DNA of 64,000 nt from Lysinibacillus_B sp031181585 (GTDB lineage Bacteria; Bacillota; Bacilli; Bacillales_A; Planococcaceae): NCBI RefSeq assembly GCF_047301505.1, contig NZ_CP154840.1, positions 1,674,001 to 1,738,000 of the forward strand. The letters run 5' to 3'. A program made the translations under genes and the position numbers. Below, piece by piece: positions 9,281 to 17,804 of this stretch. Under the pieces are notes generated by a model, which was not told where the DNA came from, made no database searches, and saw only the letters and a list, made by a program, of their open reading frames with translations. Each line of letters begins with the position of its first letter. Positions within the stretch are counted from its first letter, which is position 1.

Positions 9281-9844
9281 ATGGCATTAATCGGTAAAGA
9301 AATCCAAGCATTCACAGCAAAAGCATTCCAAAAAGGTGAATTCATCGACGTATCTTCAGAAAACTTCAAAGGTCAGTGGAGCGTAGTGTGCTTCTACCCA
9401 GCAGACTTCACATTTGTTTGCCCAACAGAATTAGAAGACTTACAAAACGAATATGCAACATTAAAAGAATTAGGTGTTGAAGTATACTCTGTATCTACAG
9501 ATACACACTTCACGCACAAAGCATGGCACGATACTTCAGAAGCAATCGGTAAAATCGAATACATTATGATTGGTGACCCATCTCACACAATCTCAAAAGC
9601 ATTCGACGTATTAAACGAAGAAGATGGCCTTGCAGAGCGCGGTACATTCATCATCGATCCAGACGGTATTGTACAAGCTTACGAAATCAATGCTGGCGGC
9701 ATCGGTCGTGACGCTTCTACATTAGTTAACAAGATCAAAGCAGCTCAATACGTTCGCAACAATCCAGGCGAAGTTTGCCCAGCAAAATGGCAAGAAGGCG
9801 CTGAGACGTTAACTCCAAGCTTAGACCTAGTTGGTAAAATCTAA
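9281..9844 (+). CDS. ahpC: Alkyl hydroperoxide reductase subunit C (peroxiredoxin)
   Basis: 187 residues, full length for typical two-Cys AhpC. Peroxidatic Cys47 lies in FTFVCPTEL and resolving Cys166 in EVCPAKW near the C-terminus. It reduces hydrogen peroxide and organic hydroperoxides in the cytoplasm and is recycled by AhpF, encoded next. AGGAGG precedes the ATG. Codon choice is strongly biased toward a few codons (GCA, GAA, AAA), as expected of an abundant protein and unlike its neighbours. A weak hairpin between ahpC and ahpF may make ahpC mRNA the more abundant product. Confidence 0.98.
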   Translation: MALIGKEIQAFTAKAFQKGEFIDVSSENFKGQWSVVCFYPADFTFVCPTELEDLQNEYATLKELGVEVYSVSTDTHFTHKAWHDTSEAIGKIEYIMIGDPSHTISKAFDVLNEEDGLAERGTFIIDPDGIVQAYEINAGGIGRDASTLVNKIKAAQYVRNNPGEVCPAKWQEGAETLTPSLDLVGKI

Positions 9845-9873
9845 GTTTCCGAACTAAACATATAGCAATACAG

Positions 9874-9919
9874 GCGGCAAAGAACAATCCCTTTGATTGG
9901 TTTTTGTCGCTCTGTTTTT
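9874..9919 (+). terminator. Weak terminator or attenuator between ahpC and ahpF
   Basis: A 16-base imperfect stem (GCGGCAAAG... with ...TTTTTGTCGC; two wobbles, one mismatch), then TCTG and five T. It probably lets only part of transcription continue into ahpF. Confidence 0.6.
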
Positions 9920-9981
9920 AATAAGGAGAATGCGAGGTGAATAGTCTGCTATAGCGTGAACGTTATATAGCAGCAACTAAC

Positions 9982-11541
9982 ATGGTATTAGATACACAAA
10001 TTAAAGCACAACTACAGCAATACTTAACGATGCTTGAAGGGGATCTTGTATTAAAGATCAGCGCAGGGGAAGATAAAGCATCCCAAGACATGATCGAGCT
10101 TGTAACAGAATTAGAAAAAATGTCTCCACGAATTACAGTTGAGCATGTACAGCTTAAACGTACACCAAGCTTTAGCGTTAATAAGGCAGGCGAGAAGTCG
10201 GGAGTAGTATTTGCAGGCCTGCCATTAGGGCATGAGTTCACGTCTTTAGTGCTTGCATTGCTGCAAGTGAGCGGCCGTGCACCGAAAGTGGATGATACGG
10301 TAATCAAGCGTATCCAGGCAATTAAAGAGCCGTTACATTTTGAGACATTCGTCAGTCTTACATGTCACAACTGTCCGGACGTCGTACAGGCGTTAAATAT
10401 TATGGCTGTTTTAAATCCAAACATTACCCACTCAATGGTTGAGGGCGGTACGTTCCAGGATGAAGTGAAAGCAAAAGACATTATGGCAGTACCAACTGTT
10501 TTCCTAAACGATGAAAACTTTGCGGGCGGCCGTATGGAAATCGAAGATATTTTACAAAAGTTAGGCAGCAAGTCGGATGGTTCTGAGTTTGCAAATGTCG
10601 AGCCGTTTGATGTACTAGTAGTAGGCGGTGGTCCAGCAGGTGCAAGTGCTGCTATTTACGCTGCACGTAAGGGGATTCGTACAGGAATCGTCGCTGAGCA
10701 TTTCGGCGGCCAAGTAAACGATACACTATCTATCGAAAACATCATTGGCACAAAGGCAACAGAAGGTCCGCAGTTTGTGGCAAGCCTGGAAGGGCATGTA
10801 GCAGAATATGATATTGAAGTAATGAAATCACAGCGTGCAGCACGTATTTCACGTAAAGAGCTTGTAGAAGTAGAGCTTGAAAATGGTGCTGTATTAAAAG
10901 GAAAAACGGTTATTCTATCAACAGGTGCCCGCTACCGTCAGTTAGATGTACCTGGGGAAGAAAAATTCAAAAATAAAGGGGTAGCATACTGCCCACACTG
11001 TGACGGTCCAATTTTTAAAGGCAAAAATGTTGCTGTCGTAGGCGGCGGTAACTCTGGAGTTGAAGCAGCGATTGATCTAGCGGGTATTGTGAAACATGTT
11101 ACATTGCTGCAGCGTGGAGACGAGCTGAAAGCTGACCGTGTGCTGCAAGAACGTCTTCGCAGCCTGCCGAATGTCACGGTTTTGACAAACGCGTTAACGC
11201 AGGAAATTACAGGGACAGATAAAGTAAACGGGCTTACGTATGTGGACCGCGTTTCAGGTGAAGAGCGCCATATTGAATTAGAAGGTGTATTCATTCAAAT
11301 CGGTCTTCTGCCGAACACAGAGTTTTTACAAGGCACAATTGATTTAAATGCACACGGCGAAATCGTTGTCGACAAGCACGGTGCGACGAGCATGCCTGGT
11401 GTATTTGCAGCAGGAGACTGCACAGATACAGTGTACAAACAAATTGTTATCTCAATGGGCTCAGGTGCAACAGCGGCACTTGGAGCATTTGATTATTTAA
11501 TCCGCAACACAGCGCCGGCTCGAGAGCTTGCGCACGTATAA
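9982..11541 (+). CDS. ahpF: Alkyl hydroperoxide reductase subunit F (NADH:peroxiredoxin reductase)
   Basis: 519-residue flavoprotein. The N-terminal thioredoxin-like tandem carries C128-H-N-C131 (LTCHNCPD), which hands electrons to AhpC. The thioredoxin-reductase-like part has the FAD site VVGGGPAGASAA near residue 213, the redox pair C337-P-H-C340, an NAD site VVGGGNSGVEAA, and the C-terminal FAD box GVFAAGDCTD. The start is fixed by a stop 28 bases upstream and by the family N-terminus, yet no Shine-Dalgarno stands at normal distance. AAGGAG and GAGGTG occur 40-60 bases upstream, with a small hairpin (9948-9971) in between. Confidence 0.97.
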   Translation: MVLDTQIKAQLQQYLTMLEGDLVLKISAGEDKASQDMIELVTELEKMSPRITVEHVQLKRTPSFSVNKAGEKSGVVFAGLPLGHEFTSLVLALLQVSGRAPKVDDTVIKRIQAIKEPLHFETFVSLTCHNCPDVVQALNIMAVLNPNITHSMVEGGTFQDEVKAKDIMAVPTVFLNDENFAGGRMEIEDILQKLGSKSDGSEFANVEPFDVLVVGGGPAGASAAIYAARKGIRTGIVAEHFGGQVNDTLSIENIIGTKATEGPQFVASLEGHVAEYDIEVMKSQRAARISRKELVEVELENGAVLKGKTVILSTGARYRQLDVPGEEKFKNKGVAYCPHCDGPIFKGKNVAVVGGGNSGVEAAIDLAGIVKHVTLLQRGDELKADRVLQERLRSLPNVTVLTNALTQEITGTDKVNGLTYVDRVSGEERHIELEGVFIQIGLLPNTEFLQGTIDLNAHGEIVVDKHGATSMPGVFAAGDCTDTVYKQIVISMGSGATAALGAFDYLIRNTAPARELAHV

Positions 11542-11557
11542 TCATTAGGTGATAAGA

Positions 11558-11587
11558 AGCATTCCCTTGAATCAAGGGAATGCTTTT
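11558..11587 (+). terminator. Terminator of the ahpCF operon
   Basis: Perfect 11-bp stem AGCATTCCCTT / AAGGGAATGCT with a 5-base loop, followed by TTT. Confidence 0.88.
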
Positions 11588-11686
11588 ACTATTTCCAGAA
11601 TTCAATAGTGTGGAGAGAGCGAGCGTGGAAAGGGTACAAAAATTCCCTCACTCCTTGGATGAAATATAAGGAATTGAATGATGGTA

Positions 11687-12301
11687 CTATGCTTCACGTT
11701 GTGTAAACAAAAGCTTAATGCCAAAGCCAACAAGCACGATACCAGTCGCCTTTTCCATATAGCCCTGTACTGTTGGAGATAGCAGCCATTCCCGTACGAA
11801 ATGTAAGCAGTATACATAACAGACAAACCATAACACCGAGATAATTGCATAAATGCAGCCCATTGTAAATAATTCGATCATAGCTGTATTCTTTGCTGTC
11901 ACAAATTGAGGCAGGAAGGTGATGAAAAAGACAGCAACCTTTGGGTTTAAAATATTCGATAAAAGTCCTTCTTTAAAGGCGCTTCCTTTATTGAATTGAT
12001 TTGTTTCATTCAATTGATCGGTTTGTGGTCGCTTAGCGAGTGACCGGATGCCTAAATAAATAAGGTAAATAGCACCGACCCATTTCAAAATAGTAAAAGC
12101 GACGGCAGATTGCAAAATTAACATAGAAATACCCAGCGTCGCAGCAAGTGTATGGACAAGGGAACCCGCTGTAATACCTAATGCCATTTGCAGCCCGTCT
12201 TTCTTTCCTTCAGCAATCGTCCGTTTTGTTATAAGTGCCGTATCGACCCCAGGACTCAAGACGACAAAAAAAGTCATGATAATATAGGTAATCACAATCA
12301 T
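11687..12301 (-). CDS. LysE/RhtB-family amino-acid exporter
   Basis: 204 residues with six hydrophobic segments. The N-terminal FVVLSPGVDTALITKRTI matches the LysE signature (P-G-P-x-x-x-x family motif, here PGVD), and the middle SNILNPKVAVFFITFLPQF carries the conserved NPK. Members export amino acids or metabolites using the proton gradient. It diverges from an XRE-cupin regulator with 115 bases between, an arrangement in which the regulator usually controls the exporter. Confidence 0.9.
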   Translation of the reverse strand: MIVITYIIMTFFVVLSPGVDTALITKRTIAEGKKDGLQMALGITAGSLVHTLAATLGISMLILQSAVAFTILKWVGAIYLIYLGIRSLAKRPQTDQLNETNQFNKGSAFKEGLLSNILNPKVAVFFITFLPQFVTAKNTAMIELFTMGCIYAIISVLWFVCYVYCLHFVREWLLSPTVQGYMEKATGIVLVGFGIKLLFTQREA

Positions 12302-12335
12302 AGCACCTCCTAAATTGTTAATTCACCTTTAATAT

Positions 12336-12352
12336 GTTAAATTTAATTTAAC
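12336..12352. promoter_or_regulatory. Palindrome between the LysE exporter and XRE-cupin regulator
   Basis: Perfect 7-3-7 inverted repeat GTTAAAT-TTA-ATTTAAC in the divergent promoter region. A related degenerate copy (AATTAAATTCAATTAAC) lies at about 12386-12402, next to the regulator's ribosome site. This is a likely operator for the XRE-cupin protein at both promoters. Confidence 0.5.
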
Positions 12353-12416
12353 ACTAATGAATAATGTGTTCAATATCAATAAAATAATTAAATTCAATTA
12401 ACAAGGAGTATGTACT

Positions 12417-12962
12417 GTGGAGCAATCGTTCATTGGCATAAAAGTAGAGCAATACCGAAAAAATGCAGGGCTAACATTACGCGAATTGGCAAAGCAAGCA
12501 TCCATTACGCCGTCCATGCTTAGTCAAATAGAAAAAGGTCATAGCAATCCATCCATTCAAACGTTAAAATCATTAGCAAAAGTATTGGATGTTCCGGTTT
12601 TTACATTTCTAATGGATGAAATCGATACAAGGAATCTTGTTGTAAGAGAGGGTACGCGGAAGCAGATGATTGTGGATGGCCTTGCGTACGAATTAGTCTC
12701 GCCTGACTTTACAAGCCAGCTAGCCACTGCTATCATGCACCTTCCGCCGGGAAAAGCCTCTTCGGAAACACCGATGAGTCATAAAGGGGAGGAAGTTGCC
12801 TATGTATTAAATGGCCCTGTTCATTTACTGTTATTGGGTGATGAATATAGCTTGGAAACAGGGGACAGTGTAAAAATTCCAGCACAAGCACTGCATCAAT
12901 GGAAAAACCCATCCAAGCAAGCCGTCAGTATCCTATTTTCGGTTACACCACCATCGTTTTAA
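12417..12962 (+). CDS. XRE-family regulator with C-terminal cupin domain
   Basis: 181 residues. The N-terminal helix-turn-helix (TLRELAKQASITPSMLSQIEKGHSNPSIQTL) is of Cro/CI type. The C-terminal cupin has the two beta motifs around SHKGEEVAYVLNGPVHLLLLGDEYSLETGDSV and PAQALHQWKN, a small-ligand sensing barrel. GTG start with AAGGAG eight bases ahead. Proteins of this build often sense an amino acid or amine. Facing a LysE exporter, it most likely controls that gene and itself. Confidence 0.9.
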   Translation: MEQSFIGIKVEQYRKNAGLTLRELAKQASITPSMLSQIEKGHSNPSIQTLKSLAKVLDVPVFTFLMDEIDTRNLVVREGTRKQMIVDGLAYELVSPDFTSQLATAIMHLPPGKASSETPMSHKGEEVAYVLNGPVHLLLLGDEYSLETGDSVKIPAQALHQWKNPSKQAVSILFSVTPPSF

Positions 12963-13124
12963 GGGGTATTTTCGTAAAGTATCGCGCAATAGAGGGAGCG
13001 ATAGCGAGGTATTTATACCTTTTTGTAGAAATAGTAATTATAAATAGAGAAATGCTGTGTTCCTTGCTGGAAAGGGACCTATATTATAATCGCTTAAAAA
13101 TTTCTGAAGCATGGAGGTTTTATC

Positions 13125-13370
13125 TTGAAATTTAAACGTTTTCTCGTTGGATTCCTGACGTTTCTCGTCGTAACTGGTGCCTTCTATTTTGTCGGTGAGC
13201 AATTTTTCATTGCGTGGCTGATGTTTAGCTATGAATATGAAAGCAGTGCTGAAGGATTTTATTTTTCAGCGAATTCCTTTATGCCGATAGTCTTCGGGGT
13301 TGCAGCAAGCTTCATTGCTGAAAAAATGTATGTAAAAAAGGCAGCTCAAAAAAAGCTTCCTGAATTTTAA
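13125..13370 (+). CDS. Small two-helix membrane protein
   Basis: 81 residues from a TTG preceded by GGAGG. Two hydrophobic segments at about 5-35 (FLVGFLTFLVVTGAFYFVG) and 47-66 (FMPIVFGVAASFIAEKMYV) flank a short acidic, aromatic loop, and the C-terminal tail is basic. I do not recognise a family. The good ribosome site and membrane topology support a real gene. It is a single gene with no evident partner. Confidence 0.7.
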   Translation: MKFKRFLVGFLTFLVVTGAFYFVGEQFFIAWLMFSYEYESSAEGFYFSANSFMPIVFGVAASFIAEKMYVKKAAQKKLPEF

Positions 13371-13544
13371 AGAAGGGAATCAGCTGTCCTTTCCTTCCTT
13401 TTAGGCACCTTTCTAAAAAACGTGTGAGCTGCTAATACAGGTCAGTAATTGCAACCACTCACCAAGCCGGAATAACGCATATTTTTCTTCCTCCTTCGAA
13501 TACTAAGCATTCGAAAAATACAATGTGAGGAAGGAGAGAGGTAA

Positions 13545-13814
13545 GTGGCGAAGCACTCAGACACAAGCTGGAAGAAAGATCACCCAAGCACATTGCTAAC
13601 CAATTCAGTCCAAAAGGCAAACCGGGCGGTGAAGCAGGCGATGTCACACCCTGAAGAGATTGCGATTGAACACGCATTCAATTCCATTGAGCATGCAGAA
13701 AATGCGCTGATGAATGCAGAACAGCATCAGGAGCATATGGACACAGTAGAGCAAAATAAAGAAATGCTGGATACAATTAAACAGCAGCTAGAAGAAACAA
13801 AAGAAAATCAATAA
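13545..13814 (+). CDS. Small acidic helical protein
   Basis: 89 residues from GTG, with AAGGAGAGAGG upstream. The sequence is almost entirely helix-forming, with repeated Ala/Glu/Gln/His patterns (IEHAFNSIEHAENALMNAEQHQEHMDTVEQ) suggesting a coiled coil. There is no signal peptide or cysteine. A strong terminator follows. The composition resembles small soluble sporulation or stress proteins, but I cannot name a family. Confidence 0.7.
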   Translation: MAKHSDTSWKKDHPSTLLTNSVQKANRAVKQAMSHPEEIAIEHAFNSIEHAENALMNAEQHQEHMDTVEQNKEMLDTIKQQLEETKENQ

Positions 13815-13828
13815 AAACGCGTTTTTTC

Positions 13829-13855
13829 CCGTATGATTTTTCATACGGGCTTTTG
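13829..13855 (+). terminator. Terminator after the small helical gene
   Basis: CCCGTATG / CATACGGG, a perfect 8-bp stem with a 6-base loop, then CTTTT. Confidence 0.85.
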
Positions 13856-14105
13856 TATGGGCACAATTTTTTAACATCAAAATTACCAATTTCGCTATTC
13901 TCCAAAAGTAAAAGAAAGAGATGCGAATTTATATCTTCTATTTAGCTTGCTACTCTTTCATGTCGATTATTCTACAGAAACGACAGTTTTTTTCTAAAAA
14001 CCATTCCAGAAAATGTTATTTCCTATGGAGTACATAGCGTCGAGTAGACATGTATTTTGGCCGAAATATCTTTATATACCGCACTGTAACGGGAAAGCAA
14101 AGTTA

Positions 14106-14134
14106 TTTTAATATAAAAACGAATGTGATACACT
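14106..14134 (+). promoter_or_regulatory. mqo: Upstream candidate promoter of mqo
   Basis: TTTTAA at 14106, 17 bases, then TACACT at 14129 preceded by TGA, an extended -10. It matches the second candidate 146 bases downstream in layout and -10 sequence. Confidence 0.45.
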
Positions 14135-14251
14135 ATTAAGTGGTGAAGCCAACATCATGAGGAGATGGCTACTTTATATTTCAAATAGTAGTGGATCCTC
14201 ATATTCAGGCGTCTCGCCTAGTTGATTGAAATTATTATATAATAGTAGATA

Positions 14252-14280
14252 TTTCAATCTAAAATTAATTGTGATACACT
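14252..14280 (+). promoter_or_regulatory. mqo: Proximal candidate promoter of mqo
   Basis: TTTCAA at 14252, 17 bases, then TGA-TACACT ending at 14280. It is the twin of the promoter at 14106-14134. Confidence 0.45.
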
Positions 14281-14391
14281 ATGAGATGGTAAAGTTGATA
14301 CAGGGAAGGTGTTCGCGCCTTGGCTTGGTGTGGCACTTAAGCGGGACGCCTACATCCTTTCTAAATATACTAGGGAATAAGGATGGTAAAA

Positions 14392-15894
14392 ATGAGCAAT
14401 AATGAAACGAAAACAGACGTCATTCTAATTGGCGCTGGTATCATGAGTGCTACTTTAGGAACTCTTCTAAAAGAATTAGCACCAGACTGGAATATCAAAG
14501 TATTTGAGAAGCTTGACAAAGCTGGTGAAGAAAGTTCAAACGAATGGAACAACGCTGGAACAGGGCATGCTGCACTTTGCGAACTGAACTATACTTCAGA
14601 AAATGCAGACGGAACAGTTAACATTGCAAAAGCAATCAATGTTAACGAACAGTTCCAGGTTTCTAAGCAGTTCTGGTCTTATCTGGTCAACAGAAAGCTA
14701 ATCAGTAACCCAGAGGACTTCATCATGCCACTACCACACTTGAGTATGGTACAAGGCGAAGAGAACGTACAGTTCTTAAAACGCCGCTATGAAGCAATGA
14801 AACAAAATCCATTATTCCAAGACATGGAATTCTCGGATGATCCAGAGACATTGAAAAAATGGATTCCGCTTATCATGAACAACCGTCCAGCAAGCGATCG
14901 TATTGCAGCAACAAAAGTGGACGCTGGTACCGATGTAAACTTCGGTGCATTAACACGTATGTTAATTCAACACCTACAAAACCAAGATGTCCAAGTGGAC
15001 TACAAACATAGCGTTAAAGGTTTAAAACGTACAAAAGAAGGCTTATGGGAAGTAAAAGTGCACGATCATGACTCTAACAAAATGGAATACCATACAGCGA
15101 AATTCGTATTCCTTGGCGCTGGCGGCGGAAGCTTAGAGCTTCTTCAGCAATCAGGCATTCCAGAAGGAAAACACATTGGTGGATTCCCAATCAGCGGTCT
15201 ATTCTTAGTATGTAAAAATCAAGAAATCGTCGAACAGCACCATGGTAAAGTATATGGAAAAGCGAAAGTTGGCGCTCCGCCAATGTCTGTTCCTCACCTT
15301 GACACACGCTATATCGACAATAAAAAATCATTATTATTCGGTCCATTTGCAGGCTTCTCGCCGAAGTTCCTGAAAACAGGCTCGAACCTGGATTTATTCG
15401 CATCTATCAAACCTCATAACATCACAACATTGTTAGCAGCAGGTGTGAAAGAGATGGGATTAACAAAATACTTGATCGGACAATTAATGCTGTCAAAAGA
15501 GCAGCGTATTGAAGAATTACGCGAGTTTATCCCGAACGCTAAGAGTGAAGATTGGGATATCGTAATAGCTGGTCAACGTGTACAAGTTATTAAAGATACG
15601 CAAACTGGCGGTAAAGGTACACTTCAATTCGGAACAGAAGTAGTAAGCGCAACAGATGGTTCTATCGCTGCATTACTTGGTGCTTCTCCAGGTGCATCTA
15701 CAGCTGTTCAAGTTATGCTTGAAGTAATCAATAAATGCTTCCCGGACCAAGCGAAAGATTGGGAGCCAAAAATTAAGAAAATGATTCCTTCTTATGGTAT
15801 TTCTTTAGCAAGCAATCCTGATTTACTAAAAGAAGTCAACAAGGCAGCAGATCAAGCACTTGGCTTAGATAAAAAAGAGTCTGTACGCAGCTAA
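14392..15894 (+). CDS. mqo: Malate:quinone oxidoreductase
   Basis: 500-residue FAD enzyme that oxidises malate to oxaloacetate and passes electrons to the quinone pool at the membrane, bypassing NAD-linked malate dehydrogenase. The FAD-binding Rossmann motif is DVILIGAGIMSATLG at the N-terminus, followed by the family blocks NEWNNAGTGHAALCELNYT and FGPFAGFSPKFLK and a C-terminal LLGASPGASTAVQ. I chose the ATG at 14392 (MSNNETKTD) because it matches the family N-terminus and has AAGGATGG five bases before it. An in-frame ATG at 14383 is also possible. Monocistronic with two terminators. Confidence 0.96.
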   Translation: MSNNETKTDVILIGAGIMSATLGTLLKELAPDWNIKVFEKLDKAGEESSNEWNNAGTGHAALCELNYTSENADGTVNIAKAINVNEQFQVSKQFWSYLVNRKLISNPEDFIMPLPHLSMVQGEENVQFLKRRYEAMKQNPLFQDMEFSDDPETLKKWIPLIMNNRPASDRIAATKVDAGTDVNFGALTRMLIQHLQNQDVQVDYKHSVKGLKRTKEGLWEVKVHDHDSNKMEYHTAKFVFLGAGGGSLELLQQSGIPEGKHIGGFPISGLFLVCKNQEIVEQHHGKVYGKAKVGAPPMSVPHLDTRYIDNKKSLLFGPFAGFSPKFLKTGSNLDLFASIKPHNITTLLAAGVKEMGLTKYLIGQLMLSKEQRIEELREFIPNAKSEDWDIVIAGQRVQVIKDTQTGGKGTLQFGTEVVSATDGSIAALLGASPGASTAVQVMLEVINKCFPDQAKDWEPKIKKMIPSYGISLASNPDLLKEVNKAADQALGLDKKESVRS

Positions 15895-15941
15895 TTAAAT
15901 AAAAGAGAAGGCTTCTTGAAAGCTGGATCTGATAAAGCATA

Positions 15942-15974
15942 AAAACCTTCAACCCTTTATGGATTGAAGGTTTT
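15942..15974 (+). terminator. First terminator after mqo (copy A of a duplicated hairpin)
   Basis: AAAACCTTCAA / TTGAAGGTTTT, a perfect 11-bp stem with an 11-base loop. The central 31 bases recur exactly at 17070-17100, on the other side of a transposase remnant. Confidence 0.85.
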
Positions 15975-15990
15975 AGACTGAAGATAAAAT

Positions 15991-16020
15991 GCCTCGAGAG
16001 TCCATCTCTCGAGGCGTTTT
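15991..16020 (+). terminator. Second terminator after mqo
   Basis: GCCTCGAGAG / CTCTCGAGGC, a perfect 10-bp GC-rich stem with a 5-base loop, then GTTTT. Confidence 0.9.
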
Positions 16021-16101
16021 GTTATTTTCGCAGATAGTTGAATATAACTTTTAACTGAGTTTTATTTGTGAATCGCCTCTACGAGACGCTTTCATCTCAT
16101 A

Positions 16102-16721
16102 TTAGGCAGCTTGCCATGTCCAAGTGGCAAGCTTTTTTAAATTCATGGCAGCAAAAGTAAGCATCGCCTGCATGGACAATTTTTTAAGCCCCCGTAAGGT
16201 TGTCTAACGCATAACATGCTTTTCTTTCGCATCAGCAAAGACACGCTCAATCGTTTCTTTGCGTTTCGCATAAACCTCTTTTATTTCAACATGAGGACGT
16301 AAATGTTCCGCCTCCTCAACGTATTCTTCCCATATATGTCGCTGAATCAGCTTCGTGTGATTTTCACTTTCCGTATATTGTGATAAGAAAGGACAGTTCG
16401 CACAAATGGCCGGTTTAGATTTGTATTGGCGATAACCTTCTTTTGTTGTCGTTGTGTATTCTAGCAGCTGAGTATTCGGACAGATATAGGCATTGAAGTA
16501 CTCATCATAAACATACGCATGCTTGCGGAAGAAATCTCCCTTCGTTTTTGGTCGAGGGTACGGCAATACAGGCAACATTTGATTCTCTAACAAGAAGTTG
16601 TAATCGCAGGTGTTTTATAGGCAGCATCCAGTTTACGGACCAGAGGGTTCTTTGGTACAAACTGTTCAATTGTCAGTATTTCAAGTTGTTCGCGTTCATT
16701 GATTTGGTTTTTCGTCATCAT
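16102..16721 (-). pseudogene. Decayed IS1182-family transposase
   Basis: Three pieces of one transposase can be read on the minus strand. The N-terminus (MMTKNQINEREQLEIL ... LVRKLDAA) starts at 16721 behind a GAGGTGATG ribosome site. It passes straight into YKTPAI, which in intact proteins lies some 270 residues later, so the catalytic centre is deleted. A one-base frameshift near 16607 then leads into the C-terminal part (VLPYPRPKTKGDFFRKHAY ... KERIERVFADAKEKH-type region). An in-frame TAG at 16204-16206 interrupts it, after which 33 more residues of the family (TTLRGLKKLSMQAMLTFAA) run to TAA at 16102. It is non-functional. Confidence 0.88.
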
Positions 16722-16794
16722 AATTATCATCACCTCAGAATAGTAGGAAATGTAAAAGGACCGCCCTTTTTCAGTAGCTGATACAAGTCGATTG

Positions 16795-16992
16795 AAGTGG
16801 CAGGCGCGAAGACACCAACGGGAACAGCGAATTTATGTGCGACGAAAGGAACAAAGGCTAAAACCGTCACATCGTGTGACAACGCCTTTGTGACCAACAT
16901 CCTATTGGCCCGAAGCACCCGGACTGAGCGCAGCGAGGGAGAAGGCTGAGGCCGTGCCCGTGGTAAGCGTAGCGCCTAGAGCGGAAATCGAC
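16795..16992. repeat. Degenerate Bacillales intergenic repeat
   Basis: A GC-richer block containing GAAGGCTGAGGCCGTGCCCG and, shortly after, GCGCCTAGAGCGGAAATCGA. From memory this matches a dispersed repeat common in Bacillus-Lysinibacillus genomes (… GAGGCTGAGGCCGTGCCCGCGGAAAGC … GCGGAAATC). It also contains GTCAC-ATCGT-GTGAC. It adjoins the transposase remnant. Confidence 0.55.
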
Positions 16993-17026
16993 GATTTCTT
17001 ACTATGTATTGTAAATAGAAAAAAGA

Positions 17027-17064
17027 CTGAAGACAATTTCAAAGTTCTTTGAGTTTGTCTTCAG
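17027..17064. repeat. Long imperfect hairpin near the transposase remnant
   Basis: CTGAAGACAATTTCAAAG pairs over 18 positions with CTTTGAGTTTGTCTTCAG (two mismatches) across a 2-base centre. No T run follows directly. It could be a bidirectional terminator or an element end. Confidence 0.6.
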
Positions 17065-17069
17065 CCTGG

Positions 17070-17100
17070 AAACCTTCAACCCTTTATGGATTGAAGGTTT
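17070..17100. repeat. Copy B of the mqo terminator hairpin
   Basis: 31 bases identical to 15943-15973 (AACCTTCAA ... TTGAAGGTT stem). The copies are 1,127 bases apart and bracket the transposase remnant and the dispersed repeat. Confidence 0.9.
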
Positions 17101-17226
17101 CTATTTCTTTCCAAGACTTTCAAGTTTAAGATAAAGGTTTGGAAAGATTATGTACAGCAACCTGCTGCTTGTATAATTCGTTTACTCTAGTAAAATAGGT
17201 AAAAATAGACAACTGGGGGAGTGTAC

Positions 17227-17697
17227 ATGCGAATACTGTTTTGGCTAAGTGTTATTATTTCCGGGGTGGTGACTGTGAGCGGCTTTGTCCTAACGAATTT
17301 ATCTACTGCCTCAATTGATCCGGGCGGGAATAACTATACCGGAGGAAATGGAAATGTTGGGTTAATGTTCATTGTGTTTCCTTCATTAATTGTAATGTAT
17401 TTCTTCTTTGCGATGATGTTTGTACTGGAGATGGTCCATGAACGCATTTCCATTACAAGAAGAACACTGCAAATAGGCTATGTCAGTGTATTTCTTTTCA
17501 TTGTGGGCATTTCTCTTTATCGTATTATTTCATTCCGAAATGAAGCGCAGCAGTATGTTGACTATGAGTTAGGCTATTTAAGCCCTTTTTCCAATCATTT
17601 ATTTTTCAATGTCTGGACGTTCATCGCTTGCTTATGTGCAGCGGGTTTTTTCTCATTCTATTTAAAGAAAAGTGGACCCCGGGGCGGAGAGAAGTGA
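17227..17697 (+). CDS. Four-helix membrane protein of unknown function
   Basis: 156 residues with four hydrophobic segments at about 5-25, 45-70, 82-101 and 125-145. A Gly/Asn-rich extracytoplasmic loop (DPGGNNYTGGNGNVG) separates the first two. ATG at 17227 has GGGGGAG five bases ahead, while the GTG at 17221 overlaps that site, so the ATG was preferred. TATAAT at about 17173 may be its -10. No family recognised. Confidence 0.7.
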   Translation: MRILFWLSVIISGVVTVSGFVLTNLSTASIDPGGNNYTGGNGNVGLMFIVFPSLIVMYFFFAMMFVLEMVHERISITRRTLQIGYVSVFLFIVGISLYRIISFRNEAQQYVDYELGYLSPFSNHLFFNVWTFIACLCAAGFFSFYLKKSGPRGGEK

Positions 17698-17804
17698 TCA
17701 TATAAAGAGTGATTGTCCATTTAGAAACTAAACGCATCGAGCTCGGGCTTTATAAGAATATGATACGAAAAGACAGGTAAAAGGATGCGGAGAAGAAAAG
17801 TCTA

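Larger units (their letters stand above)
13856..14391. other. Long leader region upstream of mqo with tandem promoter-like repeats
   Basis: A gene-free stretch of 536 bases. Two copies of GTGATACACTAT (14125 and 14271, 146 bases apart) are each preceded by related sequence. A small hairpin, AGGCG-TCT-CGCCT, lies at about 14208. A GC-richer block at 14300-14350 stands just before the mqo ribosome site and may fold, but I do not recognise a known riboswitch in it. Confidence 0.45.

Noticed and set aside
12899..13135. 78-codon frame across the end of the XRE-cupin gene
   Set aside because: It overlaps the regulator gene in another frame, has no ribosome site, and runs into the next gene's start.
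14300..14385. Possible riboswitch in the mqo leader
   Set aside because: A GC-richer block with weak pairing potential, but no known aptamer motif.
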